From positions 310,001-374,000 of the forward strand of contig NZ_LBIQ01000030.1 in NCBI RefSeq assembly GCF_001280515.1: a stretch of DNA of 64,000 bases, read 5' to 3'. The notes under the pieces are model-generated. The model was not told the origin of the DNA. It made no database searches and was given only the letters and a program-made list of their open reading frames with translations. A program made the translations under genes and the position numbers. The number at the start of each line of letters is the position of its first letter. Within the stretch, counting starts at the first letter, position 1. The DNA comes from Mangrovimonas sp. ST2L15 (GTDB lineage Bacteria > Bacteroidota > Bacteroidia > Flavobacteriales > Flavobacteriaceae). This document shows positions 27,377 through 36,602 of this stretch, one piece after another.

Positions 27377-29065
27377 ATGAACAACAAATTATTAGACATT
27401 ACAGACTTACATGTTTCTTTTGTTTCCAATCAAAAGGAAAAAGAAATCATTCATGGGATTTCCTATCAACTTTTTGAAAATGAAATTTTAGGGGTTGTAG
27501 GTGAATCTGGTTCTGGGAAATCAGTTTCATCATTGGCTCTTTTGGGTTTACTGCCCAAAGGAATTTCTAAAATCACCAAAGGCTCCATATACTTTAAGGG
27601 TCAAGACCTTACTCATTTATCAGATAAGGAATTTCAAGCCTTGAGAGGCAATGAAATTGCCATGATTTTTCAAGAACCCATGAGTTCCTTAAATCCATCC
27701 ATGCGATGCGGTGAACAGGTTATTGAAATTCTTTTACAACATACCTCATTAAGCCAAAAGGAAGGGAAACAGAAAACCTTAGAACTCTTTGAGAAAGTAA
27801 AATTACCAAACCCAGAAAGGGTATATAAAGCCTATCCACATGAGATTTCGGGCGGACAAAAACAACGGGTTATGATTGCGATGGCCATTGCCTGCAACCC
27901 TAAAATTTTAGTCGCTGATGAGCCAACCACCGCCTTGGATGTAACCGTTCAAAAAGAAATTATCCTTTTGTTGAAACATCTTCAAGCCACCGAAGGGATG
28001 AGTATTATTTTTATTTCGCATGATTTATCCTTGGTTTCCGAAATTTCAGACCGCATTCTAGTTATGTATCAAGGTCAAATAGTAGAACAAGGCCCTGTTA
28101 AAGACATTTTTCTAGCCCCAAAGGAAACTTATACCAAAGCACTTATAAACTCAAAACCCGCTTTGGATGTCAGACTCAAAAAACTACCTACCATCCAGGA
28201 TTTCATAAATGACACCACTAACAAGGATGTCATTACCCTGAAAGACCGCCATAAAAAACATCAAAAGCTCTATTCGCAAGCTCCTATTCTTGAAGTGAGC
28301 AATGTAGAGAAGGAGTATGTATCCCAAGCCGGATGGTTTGGAAAACCTACTTTTTTCAAGGCCGTAAACAATGTTAGCTTCAGGTTGTATGAAGGCGAAA
28401 CTTTAGGACTGGTTGGGGAATCCGGTTGTGGTAAATCTACTTTATCAAATGCCATTTTAATGTTAGATCCGCCCACCGCTGGTCAAATATTCTATAAAGG
28501 TACTGACATCACAAAATTAAACAGAAAGTCGTTAAGGCGATTAAGAAAAGACATTCAAGTAATCTTTCAGGACCCGTTTGCTTCCTTAAACCCTAGAATT
28601 CCCATTGGAAAAGCTATTATGGAGCCCATGAAAGTCCATCATATTGGCTCTTCTGATAAAAACAGAAAGGAAAAAGTCATGACATTGTTGGATAAAGTAG
28701 GCTTAAATTCTGAATCGTTTTATAAATATCCACATGAATTTTCTGGCGGACAAAGACAACGTGTGGGAATTGCCAGGGCCATCGCATTAGAACCTAAATT
28801 GGTTATTTGTGACGAATCTGTTTCTGCGCTTGATATATCGGTGCAGGCACAAGTTCTTAATCTATTAAATGACTTGAAAGATAATTTTGGATTTACCTAC
28901 ATTTTTATTTCCCATGACTTATCGGTGGTGAAATACATGTCTGACCAATTAATTGTCATGAATCAAGGAAAAATTGAAGAGATGGGTGATGCTGATAAGG
29001 TTTATGGACATCCAGAAAAAGAATACACCAAAAAATTAATTCATGCTATACCCAAAGGGTTATAG
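27377..29065 (+). CDS. Duplicated ABC ATPase, oligopeptide-type (DppD-DppF fusion, YejF-like)
   Basis: 562 residues with two complete ABC domains. Walker A motifs are GESGSGKS (about 42) and GESGCGKS (about 352); signature motifs are ISGGQKQR and FSGGQRQR; Walker B regions [10 protein letters not shown] and [10 protein letters not shown]. Short C-terminal oligopeptide-transporter extensions follow each domain. It would energise a dipeptide or oligopeptide importer, but no permease or binding protein gene is adjacent. The preceding genes are unrelated. Confidence 0.9.
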   Translation: MNNKLLDITDLHVSFVSNQKEKEIIHGISYQLFENEILGVVGESGSGKSVSSLALLGLLPKGISKITKGSIYFKGQDLTHLSDKEFQALRGNEIAMIFQEPMSSLNPSMRCGEQVIEILLQHTSLSQKEGKQKTLELFEKVKLPNPERVYKAYPHEISGGQKQRVMIAMAIACNPKILVADEPTTALDVTVQKEIILLLKHLQATEGMSIIFISHDLSLVSEISDRILVMYQGQIVEQGPVKDIFLAPKETYTKALINSKPALDVRLKKLPTIQDFINDTTNKDVITLKDRHKKHQKLYSQAPILEVSNVEKEYVSQAGWFGKPTFFKAVNNVSFRLYEGETLGLVGESGCGKSTLSNAILMLDPPTAGQIFYKGTDITKLNRKSLRRLRKDIQVIFQDPFASLNPRIPIGKAIMEPMKVHHIGSSDKNRKEKVMTLLDKVGLNSESFYKYPHEFSGGQRQRVGIARAIALEPKLVICDESVSALDISVQAQVLNLLNDLKDNFGFTYIFISHDLSVVKYMSDQLIVMNQGKIEEMGDADKVYGHPEKEYTKKLIHAIPKGL

Positions 29066-29191
29066 CATGAATATTTTCTTGGCCAGATACCAAAGACTTT
29101 TAACAAATCTTATCGTTCTGTTGTAGTTCATGAATAGTCTCATCTCATAACTAGAAGTAGGTCGTTCAGGTAGATTTGAGGCAACATTCAT
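29060..29191 (-). CDS. Possible small gene, 43 codons
   Basis: A minus-strand reading frame from ATG at 29191 to TAA, overlapping the end of the ABC gene by six bases. The product starts MNVASNLPERPTSSYEM and has a basic, aromatic C-terminus ([13 protein letters not shown]). No signal peptide and no clear promoter box upstream. It could be a real small protein, a remnant of a longer gene, or chance. Included as low-confidence. Confidence 0.3.
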   Translation of the reverse strand: MNVASNLPERPTSSYEMRLFMNYNRTIRFVKSLWYLAKKIFML

Positions 29192-29486
29192 AATAGGTTA
29201 GTTTAGTAAATTTGGGGCTCTTTAACTACGGTTTTAGATTTGGGGCATCTTAAAATCTTAGTTGTTAATTTTTTATTTTTAGTTGGTTAATTCTTGGTTT
29301 TGATTGGGACTGCTAATATGGAATAATTTTTTTTTAAAATCAGCTTAAAAGCTATATTATTCGATAAAATACATATTTTTTTAACATATTTAGTTAATTA
29401 ATATGTTTTTTCTTACAGTAAATTTGATTTTAATTTGAGTTTCCTATCTCGTTTATTTCCTTAACTTTAATTCAAAAATTGCTTAC
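29192..29486. other. AT-rich intergenic region with repeated promoter-like boxes
   Basis: No gene seen. TAAATTTG (29206-29213) and TAGATTTG (29235-29242) each continue into GGGGC, and TAGATTTG occurs at 29171-29178. A further TAAATTTG is at 29419-29426, about 60 bases before the lipoprotein ATG. Any of them could be a -7 box for the 29487 gene; -33 boxes are not clear. Confidence 0.4.
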
Positions 29487-30131
29487 ATGAAAAAATTACT
29501 TTTACTTTTCATAATGGGTTTTCTATGTAGTTGTGAGATCCAATATGATATTTCCACCCGATATGTGTTTGAAGGACATATCACAGACAGAAATAACCAA
29601 CCCATCAAGAATCAAACCATTGAATTATGGATCTATAATTCCCATGATACCGATCTTATTAGCTACACAACTTCTTCAGAGAATGGTAGTTTTGAAATGG
29701 TCATTCCGAAACCTACCAACGAAAGAGAGTTTGAAGTTAGAGTTTTAGGAAACTCTCAATACCGTCAAAAAGCTTATGTCAACATTTGGGAGTCTGATAT
29801 AAAAAATTACTACTTCCCATTGGATAATGTCACCCTTATTGAGAATGATGACATCACTCAGTTGCAAATCGCTTTAAATCAGATAAACCCTGAAAATACC
29901 ATAACAAAAATGGAACTTGATGGCCTATTAGCAGATTTAACCGTTTGGGTAAACCCGTTGGAAACCGAATACCCAGAATATTATTATGACATGTACTCTA
30001 AAACTGTTGCTAAAAACCAAATTCTAGACCTACACTATGAAGTGACAAATAGTTCAGGCCAAACCAATGGTTTTGATGAACAAATAATCGTTGGAAATGA
30101 AGTAGAAACCCCATATACTATTACCTACTAA
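29487..30131 (+). CDS. Lipoprotein with carboxypeptidase-regulatory-like domain
   Basis: 214 residues. Signal peptide with lipobox LCSC (KKLLLLFIMGFLCSC). The next 90 residues resemble a CarboxypepD-regulatory or CNA-B-like fold (FEGHITDRNNQPIKNQTIEL, ENGSFEMVIPK), which is common at the N-terminus of Bacteroidota surface proteins. The C-terminal half has no motif I recognise. The barrel gene follows after one base, so the two are likely partners at the outer membrane. Confidence 0.8.
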   Translation: MKKLLLLFIMGFLCSCEIQYDISTRYVFEGHITDRNNQPIKNQTIELWIYNSHDTDLISYTTSSENGSFEMVIPKPTNEREFEVRVLGNSQYRQKAYVNIWESDIKNYYFPLDNVTLIENDDITQLQIALNQINPENTITKMELDGLLADLTVWVNPLETEYPEYYYDMYSKTVAKNQILDLHYEVTNSSGQTNGFDEQIIVGNEVETPYTITY

Positions 30132-30132
30132 G

Positions 30133-30789
30133 ATGAAAAAGATTCTATTTATCCTAATTTTAATAGGTTATTCAACCTTCATTAAAGCTCAAGAAACCGC
30201 GGACCAAAACGAAAGTCAATCAAACGAATCCAAAGGTTTATCTGTGAAACCCCAAATGTATTTTTACACATTACACCATTTTAATTATGGGAATAACTTC
30301 CTTTCAGATGGTCATGAGCCCAAATTGGCGGGAGTAGGATTTCAACTAAATACTATCGAATATTACAATTTCAAATTGGGGTTTGGATTTGACTATATGA
30401 GATATGACGTCACCAACGTTGCTACCATAGGAAATATTAATAGAACTCATTACCATTCAGCATATGGTAAAATTCTATACCAATGGGATATCACAAAACC
30501 CATCTCTCTTGAACCCTATGTAGGTTTGGGAGCAGTTCAAGTGCGTCAAAATTTTAATTTAAATCTAAATGCATTGAATGAGGACTCTAACAGCTTCTAC
30601 GGAATGATTTTTTATGCGGGTCTAAATGTGACTTTTAATTTAATTGACCATTTTTCGGTGTATGTTGGAGGTAATTACAATAATGTTAGTTTTAACATCG
30701 ACACCCACAAAACCTGGGAAGATTACTTTAATAAAATCAATCAGGCCCAAATACATTTAGGCCTGATCGTAACTTTTGGTGATAATTAG
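30133..30789 (+). CDS. Outer-membrane beta-barrel protein
   Basis: 218 residues with a clear signal peptide (KKILFILILIGYSTFIKAQ) and alternating beta strands: FKLGFGFDYMRYDV, LEPYVGLGAVQVRQNFN, YGMIFYAGLNVTFNL, FSVYVGGNYNNVSFNI, QIHLGLIVTFGDN, the last resembling the C-terminal strand of a small OmpW- or PorT-like barrel. Function unknown; paired with the lipoprotein upstream. Convergent with the ScoB gene three bases away. Confidence 0.8.
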   Translation: MKKILFILILIGYSTFIKAQETADQNESQSNESKGLSVKPQMYFYTLHHFNYGNNFLSDGHEPKLAGVGFQLNTIEYYNFKLGFGFDYMRYDVTNVATIGNINRTHYHSAYGKILYQWDITKPISLEPYVGLGAVQVRQNFNLNLNALNEDSNSFYGMIFYAGLNVTFNLIDHFSVYVGGNYNNVSFNIDTHKTWEDYFNKINQAQIHLGLIVTFGDN

Positions 30790-30792
30790 AAC

Positions 30793-31446
30793 TTAAATAT
30801 TCATTTCAGGAACTTCGCCATCAACGATTAAAGTCCCTTCAGTGGCATTTTGAATATCTTCCACTGACACTCCAGGAGCGCGTTCCAAGAGATGGAATGC
30901 GCCATCCTTTATTTCAATAACGGCTAAATTGGTTACAATTTTGGTAACGCAACCAACTCCTGTCAAAGGCAATGTACAACTCTTTAATAACTTAGATTCT
31001 CCCGCCTTATTCGTATGCATCATGGCTACAATGATATTTTCGGCACTAGCTACCAAGTCCATGGCTCCGCCCATACCTTTTACCATTTTACCAGGTATTT
31101 TCCAATTGGCTATATCTCCATTTTCGGCAACCTCCATGGCTCCCAAAATAGTTAGGTCTACATGCTTTCCTCTAATCATCGAAAAGCTCATGGCTGAATC
31201 AAAGAAACTAGCACCAGGAAGCGTTGTTATGGTTTGCTTTCCAGCGTTAATGATATCGGCATCTTCATCGCCTTCAAAAGGGAAAGGTCCCATACCTAAC
31301 ACCCCATTTTCACTTTGAAATTCGACTTCAATATCATCACGAACAAAATTGGCTACCAAGGTTGGAATTCCAATTCCTAAATTCACATAGTATCCATCCT
31401 TAACTTCTTGAGCAATTCGTTTTGCTATTCCGTTTTTATCTAACAT
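30793..31446 (-). CDS. scoB: 3-oxoacid CoA-transferase subunit B
   Basis: 217 residues. Beta subunit of succinyl-CoA:3-ketoacid CoA-transferase, which moves CoA between succinate and acetoacetate. The catalytic Glu is in FQSENGVLGMGPFPF. YYVNLGIGIPTLVANFV and KGMGGAMDLVASAE are typical. It lies two bases after the alpha subunit gene. Confidence 0.93.
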   Translation of the reverse strand: MLDKNGIAKRIAQEVKDGYYVNLGIGIPTLVANFVRDDIEVEFQSENGVLGMGPFPFEGDEDADIINAGKQTITTLPGASFFDSAMSFSMIRGKHVDLTILGAMEVAENGDIANWKIPGKMVKGMGGAMDLVASAENIIVAMMHTNKAGESKLLKSCTLPLTGVGCVTKIVTNLAVIEIKDGAFHLLERAPGVSVEDIQNATEGTLIVDGEVPEMNI

Positions 31447-31448
31447 AC

Positions 31449-32150
31449 CTAATTTCTTTGTCTTACTGTTCTTTGTTCAATTCGTTTTTCATAGGTCTCA
31501 CCTTGGAATATGCGTTGTACAAATATTCCCGGAATATGAATTTGATTGGGATCTAAACTACCAACCGGCAATAACTCTTCCACCTCAGCTACCGTAATTT
31601 TGGCGGCTCCACACATGGCTGGATTAAAGTTTCTCGCCGTACCCTTGAATATAAGGTTTCCTGCTTCGTCACCCTTCCAAGCTTTTACAAAGGCAAAATC
31701 TGCCTTAAAGGCTTCCTCTAAAACATACATTTTACCATTAAATTCTCTCGTTTCTTTACCTATGGCTACTTCGGTTCCATATCCCGCAGGCGTATAAAAC
31801 GCAGGAAATCCAGATTGAGCCGCTCTGCATCGTTCTGCCAAAGTACCTTGTGGGATCAACTCTACTTCAAGCTCGCCACTTAGCATTTGTCTTTCAAATT
31901 CATCATTTTCTCCTACATAAGAAGAAACCATTTTCTTTATTTGACGCTTTTGCAACAGCAATCCCAAACCAAAATCATCTACCCCTGCATTATTGGAAAT
32001 ACAAGTCAGACCATTAACATTTAATTTTACTAGTTCAGCAATGGCATTTTCAGGTATACCACACAGACCAAATCCACCTAACATCAAGGTCATATTATCG
32101 GTTATACCTTCTAATGCTTCCTGTACATTAGATACCTTTTTTAAAATCAT
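31449..32150 (-). CDS. scoA: 3-oxoacid CoA-transferase subunit A
   Basis: 233 residues. Alpha subunit partner, with [16 protein letters not shown] near the N-terminus, [20 protein letters not shown] and [20 protein letters not shown]. First gene of the two-gene unit; the sequence upstream carries two dyads that could bind a regulator. Confidence 0.93.
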   Translation of the reverse strand: MILKKVSNVQEALEGITDNMTLMLGGFGLCGIPENAIAELVKLNVNGLTCISNNAGVDDFGLGLLLQKRQIKKMVSSYVGENDEFERQMLSGELEVELIPQGTLAERCRAAQSGFPAFYTPAGYGTEVAIGKETREFNGKMYVLEEAFKADFAFVKAWKGDEAGNLIFKGTARNFNPAMCGAAKITVAEVEELLPVGSLDPNQIHIPGIFVQRIFQGETYEKRIEQRTVRQRN

Positions 32151-32238
32151 TTTTGTTGATTGTTTGTATTTGTAATTTATGTTTTGAAAAATACGAAAAT
32201 AACCGCGAGGAAAACAGAGAAATATTAAAATTCACCCC

Positions 32239-32272
32239 TTGACTATTGGCGAATTCGCAAAACAATTGTCAA
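32239..32272. promoter_or_regulatory. Dyad upstream of scoA, possible operator
   Basis: Arms TTGACTATTG and CAATTGTCAA (nine of ten paired) enclose GCGAATTCGC, itself a perfect palindrome. The symmetry centres differ by two bases. It lies about 90 bases before the scoA start. Confidence 0.35.
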
Positions 32273-32373
32273 TGAATTTAAATCCTTTTTGAACAAAAAA
32301 AATCTGAAAGCCTATTCTTTTCAAAAGGCACCATAAATAGAAACTATTTTTATAGGGCAAAAAATAACACATC

Positions 32374-32409
32374 TAGTCGATAATCTATCCAAGGATAAAC
32401 AATCGACTA
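32374..32409. repeat. Stem-loop between PBP1A and scoA
   Basis: TAGTCGAT / ATCGACTA eight-base arms with an inner TATCC-aa-GGATA stem. It lies 32 bases after the PBP1A stop (minus strand) but has no clear U tract next to it, so it may be a weak terminator or another RNA structure. Confidence 0.4.
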
Positions 32410-32440
32410 AAAAATTTATCTGACCTACTTTTAAAAATAG

Positions 32441-34777
32441 TTAAAAGATATCTAGAGCATCGGGCTTCTCCTCGTCTGGAATTCCTTCTTCAGGGGAAGA
32501 GCTATCAGTACAATCAACTGAAATAGTTAATTCTTCTGGACGTTCAAAATCCGCCTTAGAGACCTCCAGTTCTTCGTCATTATAACAGCTTTTCATAAAC
32601 TGTCCCCAAATAGGAAGTGCCATTGAGGCTCCCTGACCGTAAGTAATCGTTCTAAAGTGTGCAGCACGGTCTTCAGCACCAACCCAGACCCCTGTGACCA
32701 AGTTTGGAACCATTCCCATAAACCAGCCATCACTTTGATTTTGGGTTGTTCCCGTTTTACCAGCTATAGGGTTATCAAATTCATAAGGATAACCTGTTAT
32801 GATTTCTTTATAAACGGCTACATTAGTTGCCCAATTGCTGCGTAACCTTTGCCCCGAACCATATTGGGTAACACCTTCCATTAAATTAACGGTTACATAT
32901 GCTGCCTCCTCACTTAGTACATCTCTTGTTTCTGGTTTGAATTGATATAAGATGGTCCCATTTTTATCTTCGATATGGGTTACCATGACTGGTTTGTTAT
33001 AAACCCCTTTATTAGCGAAAGTAGCATAGGCAGCCACCATTTCATATACACTTAAGTCAGCTGTTCCTAAAGCGATAGAAGGTACTGGTGGGATCTCTGC
33101 TTCCACACCTAATTTTTTGGCCAAATCCACCACAGGTTGTGGCCCTACCTTATCTATCAATCTAGCAGTAATGGTATTAACAGAATTTGCTAAAGCACTC
33201 TTTAATGTTAAGTCTCCACCATAGCTTCCATCTGAGTTTTTTGGCGTCCATGGTTCTATCAAACCATATTTTCCAGCTTCAATAGTAATTTGGGTATTAG
33301 GCAACTCATCGCATGGAGACAAATGCAATTGATCGATAGCCGTAGCATATACAAAAGGCTTGAACGTAGAACCAACCTGTCTTCTACCTTGTTTAACGTG
33401 ATCGTACTGAAAATGTTTATAGTTCATACCTCCAACCCAAACTTTTATGTGACCTGTTTGGGGATCCATAGACATCATACCTGGCTGAAGGAATGATTTG
33501 TAATATCTCATGGAATCCAAAGGTTTCATGATTGTATCTATTTCACCTTTCCATGAAAAAACGGTCATTTGGGTAGGTGTGTTAAAAGATTCCAATATTT
33601 CCTTATCCTCCTTTTTAAGGTCATACTTCATGTGCCTCCACCTTTCCGATTGTCTAATTCCACGCTTCATCAAACCATCAATCTCATCTTTAGTTAACTC
33701 TAAAAATGGAGCGGTAGGATTCCTGTCTGGAGTGTTTTGATGATCAAATTCGGCCTGAAGTCTAGCCATGTGTTTTTGAACCGCTTCCTCGGCATAGGCT
33801 TGCATTCTAGAATCAATAGTGGTGTAAACTTTTAAGCCATCGTTATAAAGGTTGTACTTAGATCCATCTGGCTTAGGGTTATCTTTTATCCAATCCTTTA
33901 AGAAATCTCTTAAGTACATTCTAAAATATGTAGCAATTCCCTCTCGGTGTGACTCAGGAGAATAATTCAAATCAAGATCCAAATCTTTTAAAGAGTCCTT
34001 AACTGTTACTTGGATGAAATCATATTTATACATCTGATTCAGAACCACATTTCTTCGATTTGTCGTTCCAACGGGGTTTCTCCTTGGATTATATAGAGAA
34101 GAATTCTTAAACATTCCAACCAACATAGCAGATTCCTTGACATCTAAGTCTCTAGGCTCCTTATTGAAATAAATTCTAGATGCCGAACGAATACCATCAG
34201 CATTATTCCCAAAATCATAAATATTGAAATACATAGCAATGATTTCTTCTTTGGTATACTGGCGCTCCAAACGAATGGCAATAATCCATTCTTTAAATTT
34301 TTGAAGAATTCGTTCTACGATATTTTGGGATCCTTCGCCATGGAACAATTGTTTGGCCAATTGCTGAGAAATCGTACTTGCTCCACCTCCTTTTCCTAAG
34401 GTTAAAAAGGCTCTTAAAGTTCCACGTGCATCTATTCCAGAGTGGCTATAAAATCGAGCATCTTCAGTAGCTACCAAAGCATCTACCAAGTGTTTTGGAA
34501 GATCATCAAAACCTACTGGAGTTCGGTTATCGTTAAAGTAATATTTACCCAGTGTTTTCCCATCAGAAGAAATAACTTCGGTTGCCAAATTGGTTTTAGG
34601 ATTTTCTAATACGGTATGGTCTGGCATTTCTCCAAAAACGCCCCAAGATGCCAATAAAAAAAGAAGGACGACAAATAGAATTCCTCCGAGAAATAATCCC
34701 CAGAACCAGCGGATAAATTTGCCGAAATCACTATTGGTACTGGATTTCTTGGTTTGTTTTTTCTTTGCCATAGCCAA
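32441..34777 (-). CDS. Penicillin-binding protein 1A (bifunctional glycosyltransferase/transpeptidase)
   Basis: 778 residues. A basic cytosolic head and one helix (about 25-47) precede the GT51 domain (ATEDARFYSHSGIDARGTL; the catalytic Glu is the E of ATEDARF) and a transpeptidase domain with active-site SxxK in GSTFKPFVY, SVN in ALANSVNTIT and KTGTTQ. It polymerises and crosslinks peptidoglycan. A second Met two codons in could be the start. It ends with an acidic tail. It starts immediately at the gldH stop, in one transcript with gldH and ricT. Confidence 0.94.
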   Translation of the reverse strand: MAMAKKKQTKKSSTNSDFGKFIRWFWGLFLGGILFVVLLFLLASWGVFGEMPDHTVLENPKTNLATEVISSDGKTLGKYYFNDNRTPVGFDDLPKHLVDALVATEDARFYSHSGIDARGTLRAFLTLGKGGGASTISQQLAKQLFHGEGSQNIVERILQKFKEWIIAIRLERQYTKEEIIAMYFNIYDFGNNADGIRSASRIYFNKEPRDLDVKESAMLVGMFKNSSLYNPRRNPVGTTNRRNVVLNQMYKYDFIQVTVKDSLKDLDLDLNYSPESHREGIATYFRMYLRDFLKDWIKDNPKPDGSKYNLYNDGLKVYTTIDSRMQAYAEEAVQKHMARLQAEFDHQNTPDRNPTAPFLELTKDEIDGLMKRGIRQSERWRHMKYDLKKEDKEILESFNTPTQMTVFSWKGEIDTIMKPLDSMRYYKSFLQPGMMSMDPQTGHIKVWVGGMNYKHFQYDHVKQGRRQVGSTFKPFVYATAIDQLHLSPCDELPNTQITIEAGKYGLIEPWTPKNSDGSYGGDLTLKSALANSVNTITARLIDKVGPQPVVDLAKKLGVEAEIPPVPSIALGTADLSVYEMVAAYATFANKGVYNKPVMVTHIEDKNGTILYQFKPETRDVLSEEAAYVTVNLMEGVTQYGSGQRLRSNWATNVAVYKEIITGYPYEFDNPIAGKTGTTQNQSDGWFMGMVPNLVTGVWVGAEDRAAHFRTITYGQGASMALPIWGQFMKSCYNDEELEVSKADFERPEELTISVDCTDSSSPEEGIPDEEKPDALDIF

Positions 34778-35266
34778 TTAGTTTTGTTCTATTTTTTCGA
34801 TTCGGAAACCTACATCTGTAACTCCTTTTAAGTTTTCAACACCATCTACTTCTCCATTCTCCCTCATAGCCTGTTGTACCTTCAGGGTATACTCCCCAGA
34901 CTCCTTAAAAACAACACCTTCCTTATACCACAACTTATTCTCTTTAATGTCTGAAAATCCAGTTCCTAGCAAGGATCCATCTGCTTTAGCCATTTCATAT
35001 TCCAAAGTATCCGTTACCTTTTTCCCATGAGGAAAATCCATCTCCACAATTAAAAACAAGTTTTTGAAGGGGTAATCATTCGTATTTCTAAGATTTACGA
35101 ATAAATTATAGGGTTGGATCGTATCTGGAGGATTAATTTTAAAACTAATGATCGAGTCCTTATGCCATTTATTTGGTAAGGAATGATAAGTATCATAAAC
35201 CCTTTTGGAATCGCAAGAAGCCAAACTAATAGTTAAAATAAGTAGGAGGAACAGCCTATTTTGCAT
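34778..35266 (-). CDS. gldH: Gliding motility lipoprotein GldH
   Basis: 162 residues from MQNRLFLLLILTISLASCD, with lipobox LASC; the longer frame upstream lies in the RicT tail and is discarded. The body matches GldH (KRVYDTYHSLPNKWHKDSI, FVNLRNTNDYPF, DFPHGKKVTDTLEY). GldH is one of the lipoproteins needed for flavobacterial gliding and the linked type IX secretion system. It overlaps the RicT gene by eleven bases and adjoins PBP1A, the usual flavobacterial order. Confidence 0.9.
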   Translation of the reverse strand: MQNRLFLLLILTISLASCDSKRVYDTYHSLPNKWHKDSIISFKINPPDTIQPYNLFVNLRNTNDYPFKNLFLIVEMDFPHGKKVTDTLEYEMAKADGSLLGTGFSDIKENKLWYKEGVVFKESGEYTLKVQQAMRENGEVDGVENLKGVTDVGFRIEKIEQN

Positions 35267-36485
35267 TCGATTTTTTGTTTTGGGGTTTTCTTCCTCTTTT
35301 GTTATTGTTATTCCCTTTGTTGTTATTATTCTTCGTGTTGCTGCCTTTGCTATTGTTGTTGCTCTTTCTCTTGTTATTGCGCTTTCTACTTCGCTTAGGC
35401 GTATCAAAACGAGTTAAACTATCTTGACCTACAACGTTCTCAAACTCATTTTTAGTATCTTCAACCAAGTCTGCAGCATATTCTTCAAGACTCGCTACTT
35501 TCTTTTTTTGTTTGTTCAATTCCAATATTTCATTGGCTTGATCTTGGGTAAGTTTGTGCCAATTAGCATACTCCCCTTCGTAGGCATACCATAGAAAGCC
35601 TTTAAAAATATCTGTCTTTTGACAAACTGCGGTTCCCTTTTCAGTAACTAATTTGGCATCTGTTTTAGGAAAATCTTTAAGAGCATCCAGATAGGTATCC
35701 AATTCATAATTAAGACAACATTTCAGCTTTCCACATTGGCCTGCCAACTTTTGAGGATTTAAAGAAAGTTGTTGGTATCTCGCCGCCGAAGTACTTACCG
35801 ATCTGAAGTCGGTTAACCATGTAGAACAACATAATTCCCTACCGCAAGAACCAATACCACCAAGTCTGGCGGCTTCCTGACGAAACCCAACTTGTTTCAT
35901 TTCAATTCTAGTCCTGAATTCTTTGGCGAATAGTTTGATTAATTCGCGAAAATCGACGCGATCTTCTGCGGTATAATAAAAGGTAGCCTTACTAGCATCC
36001 CCTTGATATTCTATATCTGAAATTTTCATTTCCAAGCCCAAGTCTATTGCAAACTGACGGGCTTTCACCTTCATTTTTTCTTCCTTTTCTCGACACTCTG
36101 TCCATATATCTATATCCTTTTGAGAGGCTTTTCTATAGATCTTTAGAACATCGGTCTTAGTGTCAAATTTCTTCCTTTTGATTTGTACTCTTACTAATTC
36201 ACCAGTAAGCGTAACCATTCCTACATCATGACCCGATTGGGCTTGTGTCGAAACGACATCACCAATTGAAAGCGATAAATTTTCGTTATTTATATAATAG
36301 TGTTTTCTTCCATTTTTAAAACGCACCTCAACCCAATCATAAGGTTTTTCCCCATTGGGCAAAGACATGTTAGAAAGCCAATCAAAAACAGTTAATTTGT
36401 TACAACTGTCCGTTCCGCACGTACCATTATTCCTACATCCCTTTGGCTGACCGTTTTTTCCAGTCGCGCAACTTCCACATCCCAT
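35256..36485 (-). CDS. ricT: RicT-like PSP1-domain protein with Cys-rich head and Asn/Lys tail
   Basis: 409 residues. Central PSP1 core is recognisable (YYTAEDRVDFRELIKLFA, GGIGSCGRELCCSTWLTDF, GQCGKLKCCLNYELD), as in RicT/YaaT, part of a complex binding Fe-S clusters and controlling RNA processing in Bacillus. The N-terminus has an extra Cys cluster (Cys3, 6, 16, 22, 27 in GCGSCATGKNGQ and GCRNNGTCGTDSC). The C-terminal 45 residues are almost only Asn, Lys, Arg, Ser and Gly, likely disordered and possibly RNA binding. Placed before gldH, a conserved neighbour. Confidence 0.85.
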   Translation of the reverse strand: MGCGSCATGKNGQPKGCRNNGTCGTDSCNKLTVFDWLSNMSLPNGEKPYDWVEVRFKNGRKHYYINNENLSLSIGDVVSTQAQSGHDVGMVTLTGELVRVQIKRKKFDTKTDVLKIYRKASQKDIDIWTECREKEEKMKVKARQFAIDLGLEMKISDIEYQGDASKATFYYTAEDRVDFRELIKLFAKEFRTRIEMKQVGFRQEAARLGGIGSCGRELCCSTWLTDFRSVSTSAARYQQLSLNPQKLAGQCGKLKCCLNYELDTYLDALKDFPKTDAKLVTEKGTAVCQKTDIFKGFLWYAYEGEYANWHKLTQDQANEILELNKQKKKVASLEEYAADLVEDTKNEFENVVGQDSLTRFDTPKRSRKRNNKRKSNNNSKGSNTKNNNNKGNNNNKRGRKPQNKKSNAK

Positions 36486-36602
36486 AAATACTGTATATAT
36501 ATTGATTCTGAACGAGATAAACCCTATTTCAGAAGACGATTAATAAAAATTGTTCAAGATGTAAAGATAAGATTATTCTAATGAGATAAAAAACCTATTT
36601 TT

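Noticed and set aside
30929-31318. 129-residue plus-strand frame inside scoB
   Set aside because: Antisense shadow of a recognised enzyme gene.
35267-35407. Upstream extension of gldH
   Set aside because: Lies within the RicT tail and removes the lipoprotein signal peptide from the N-terminus.
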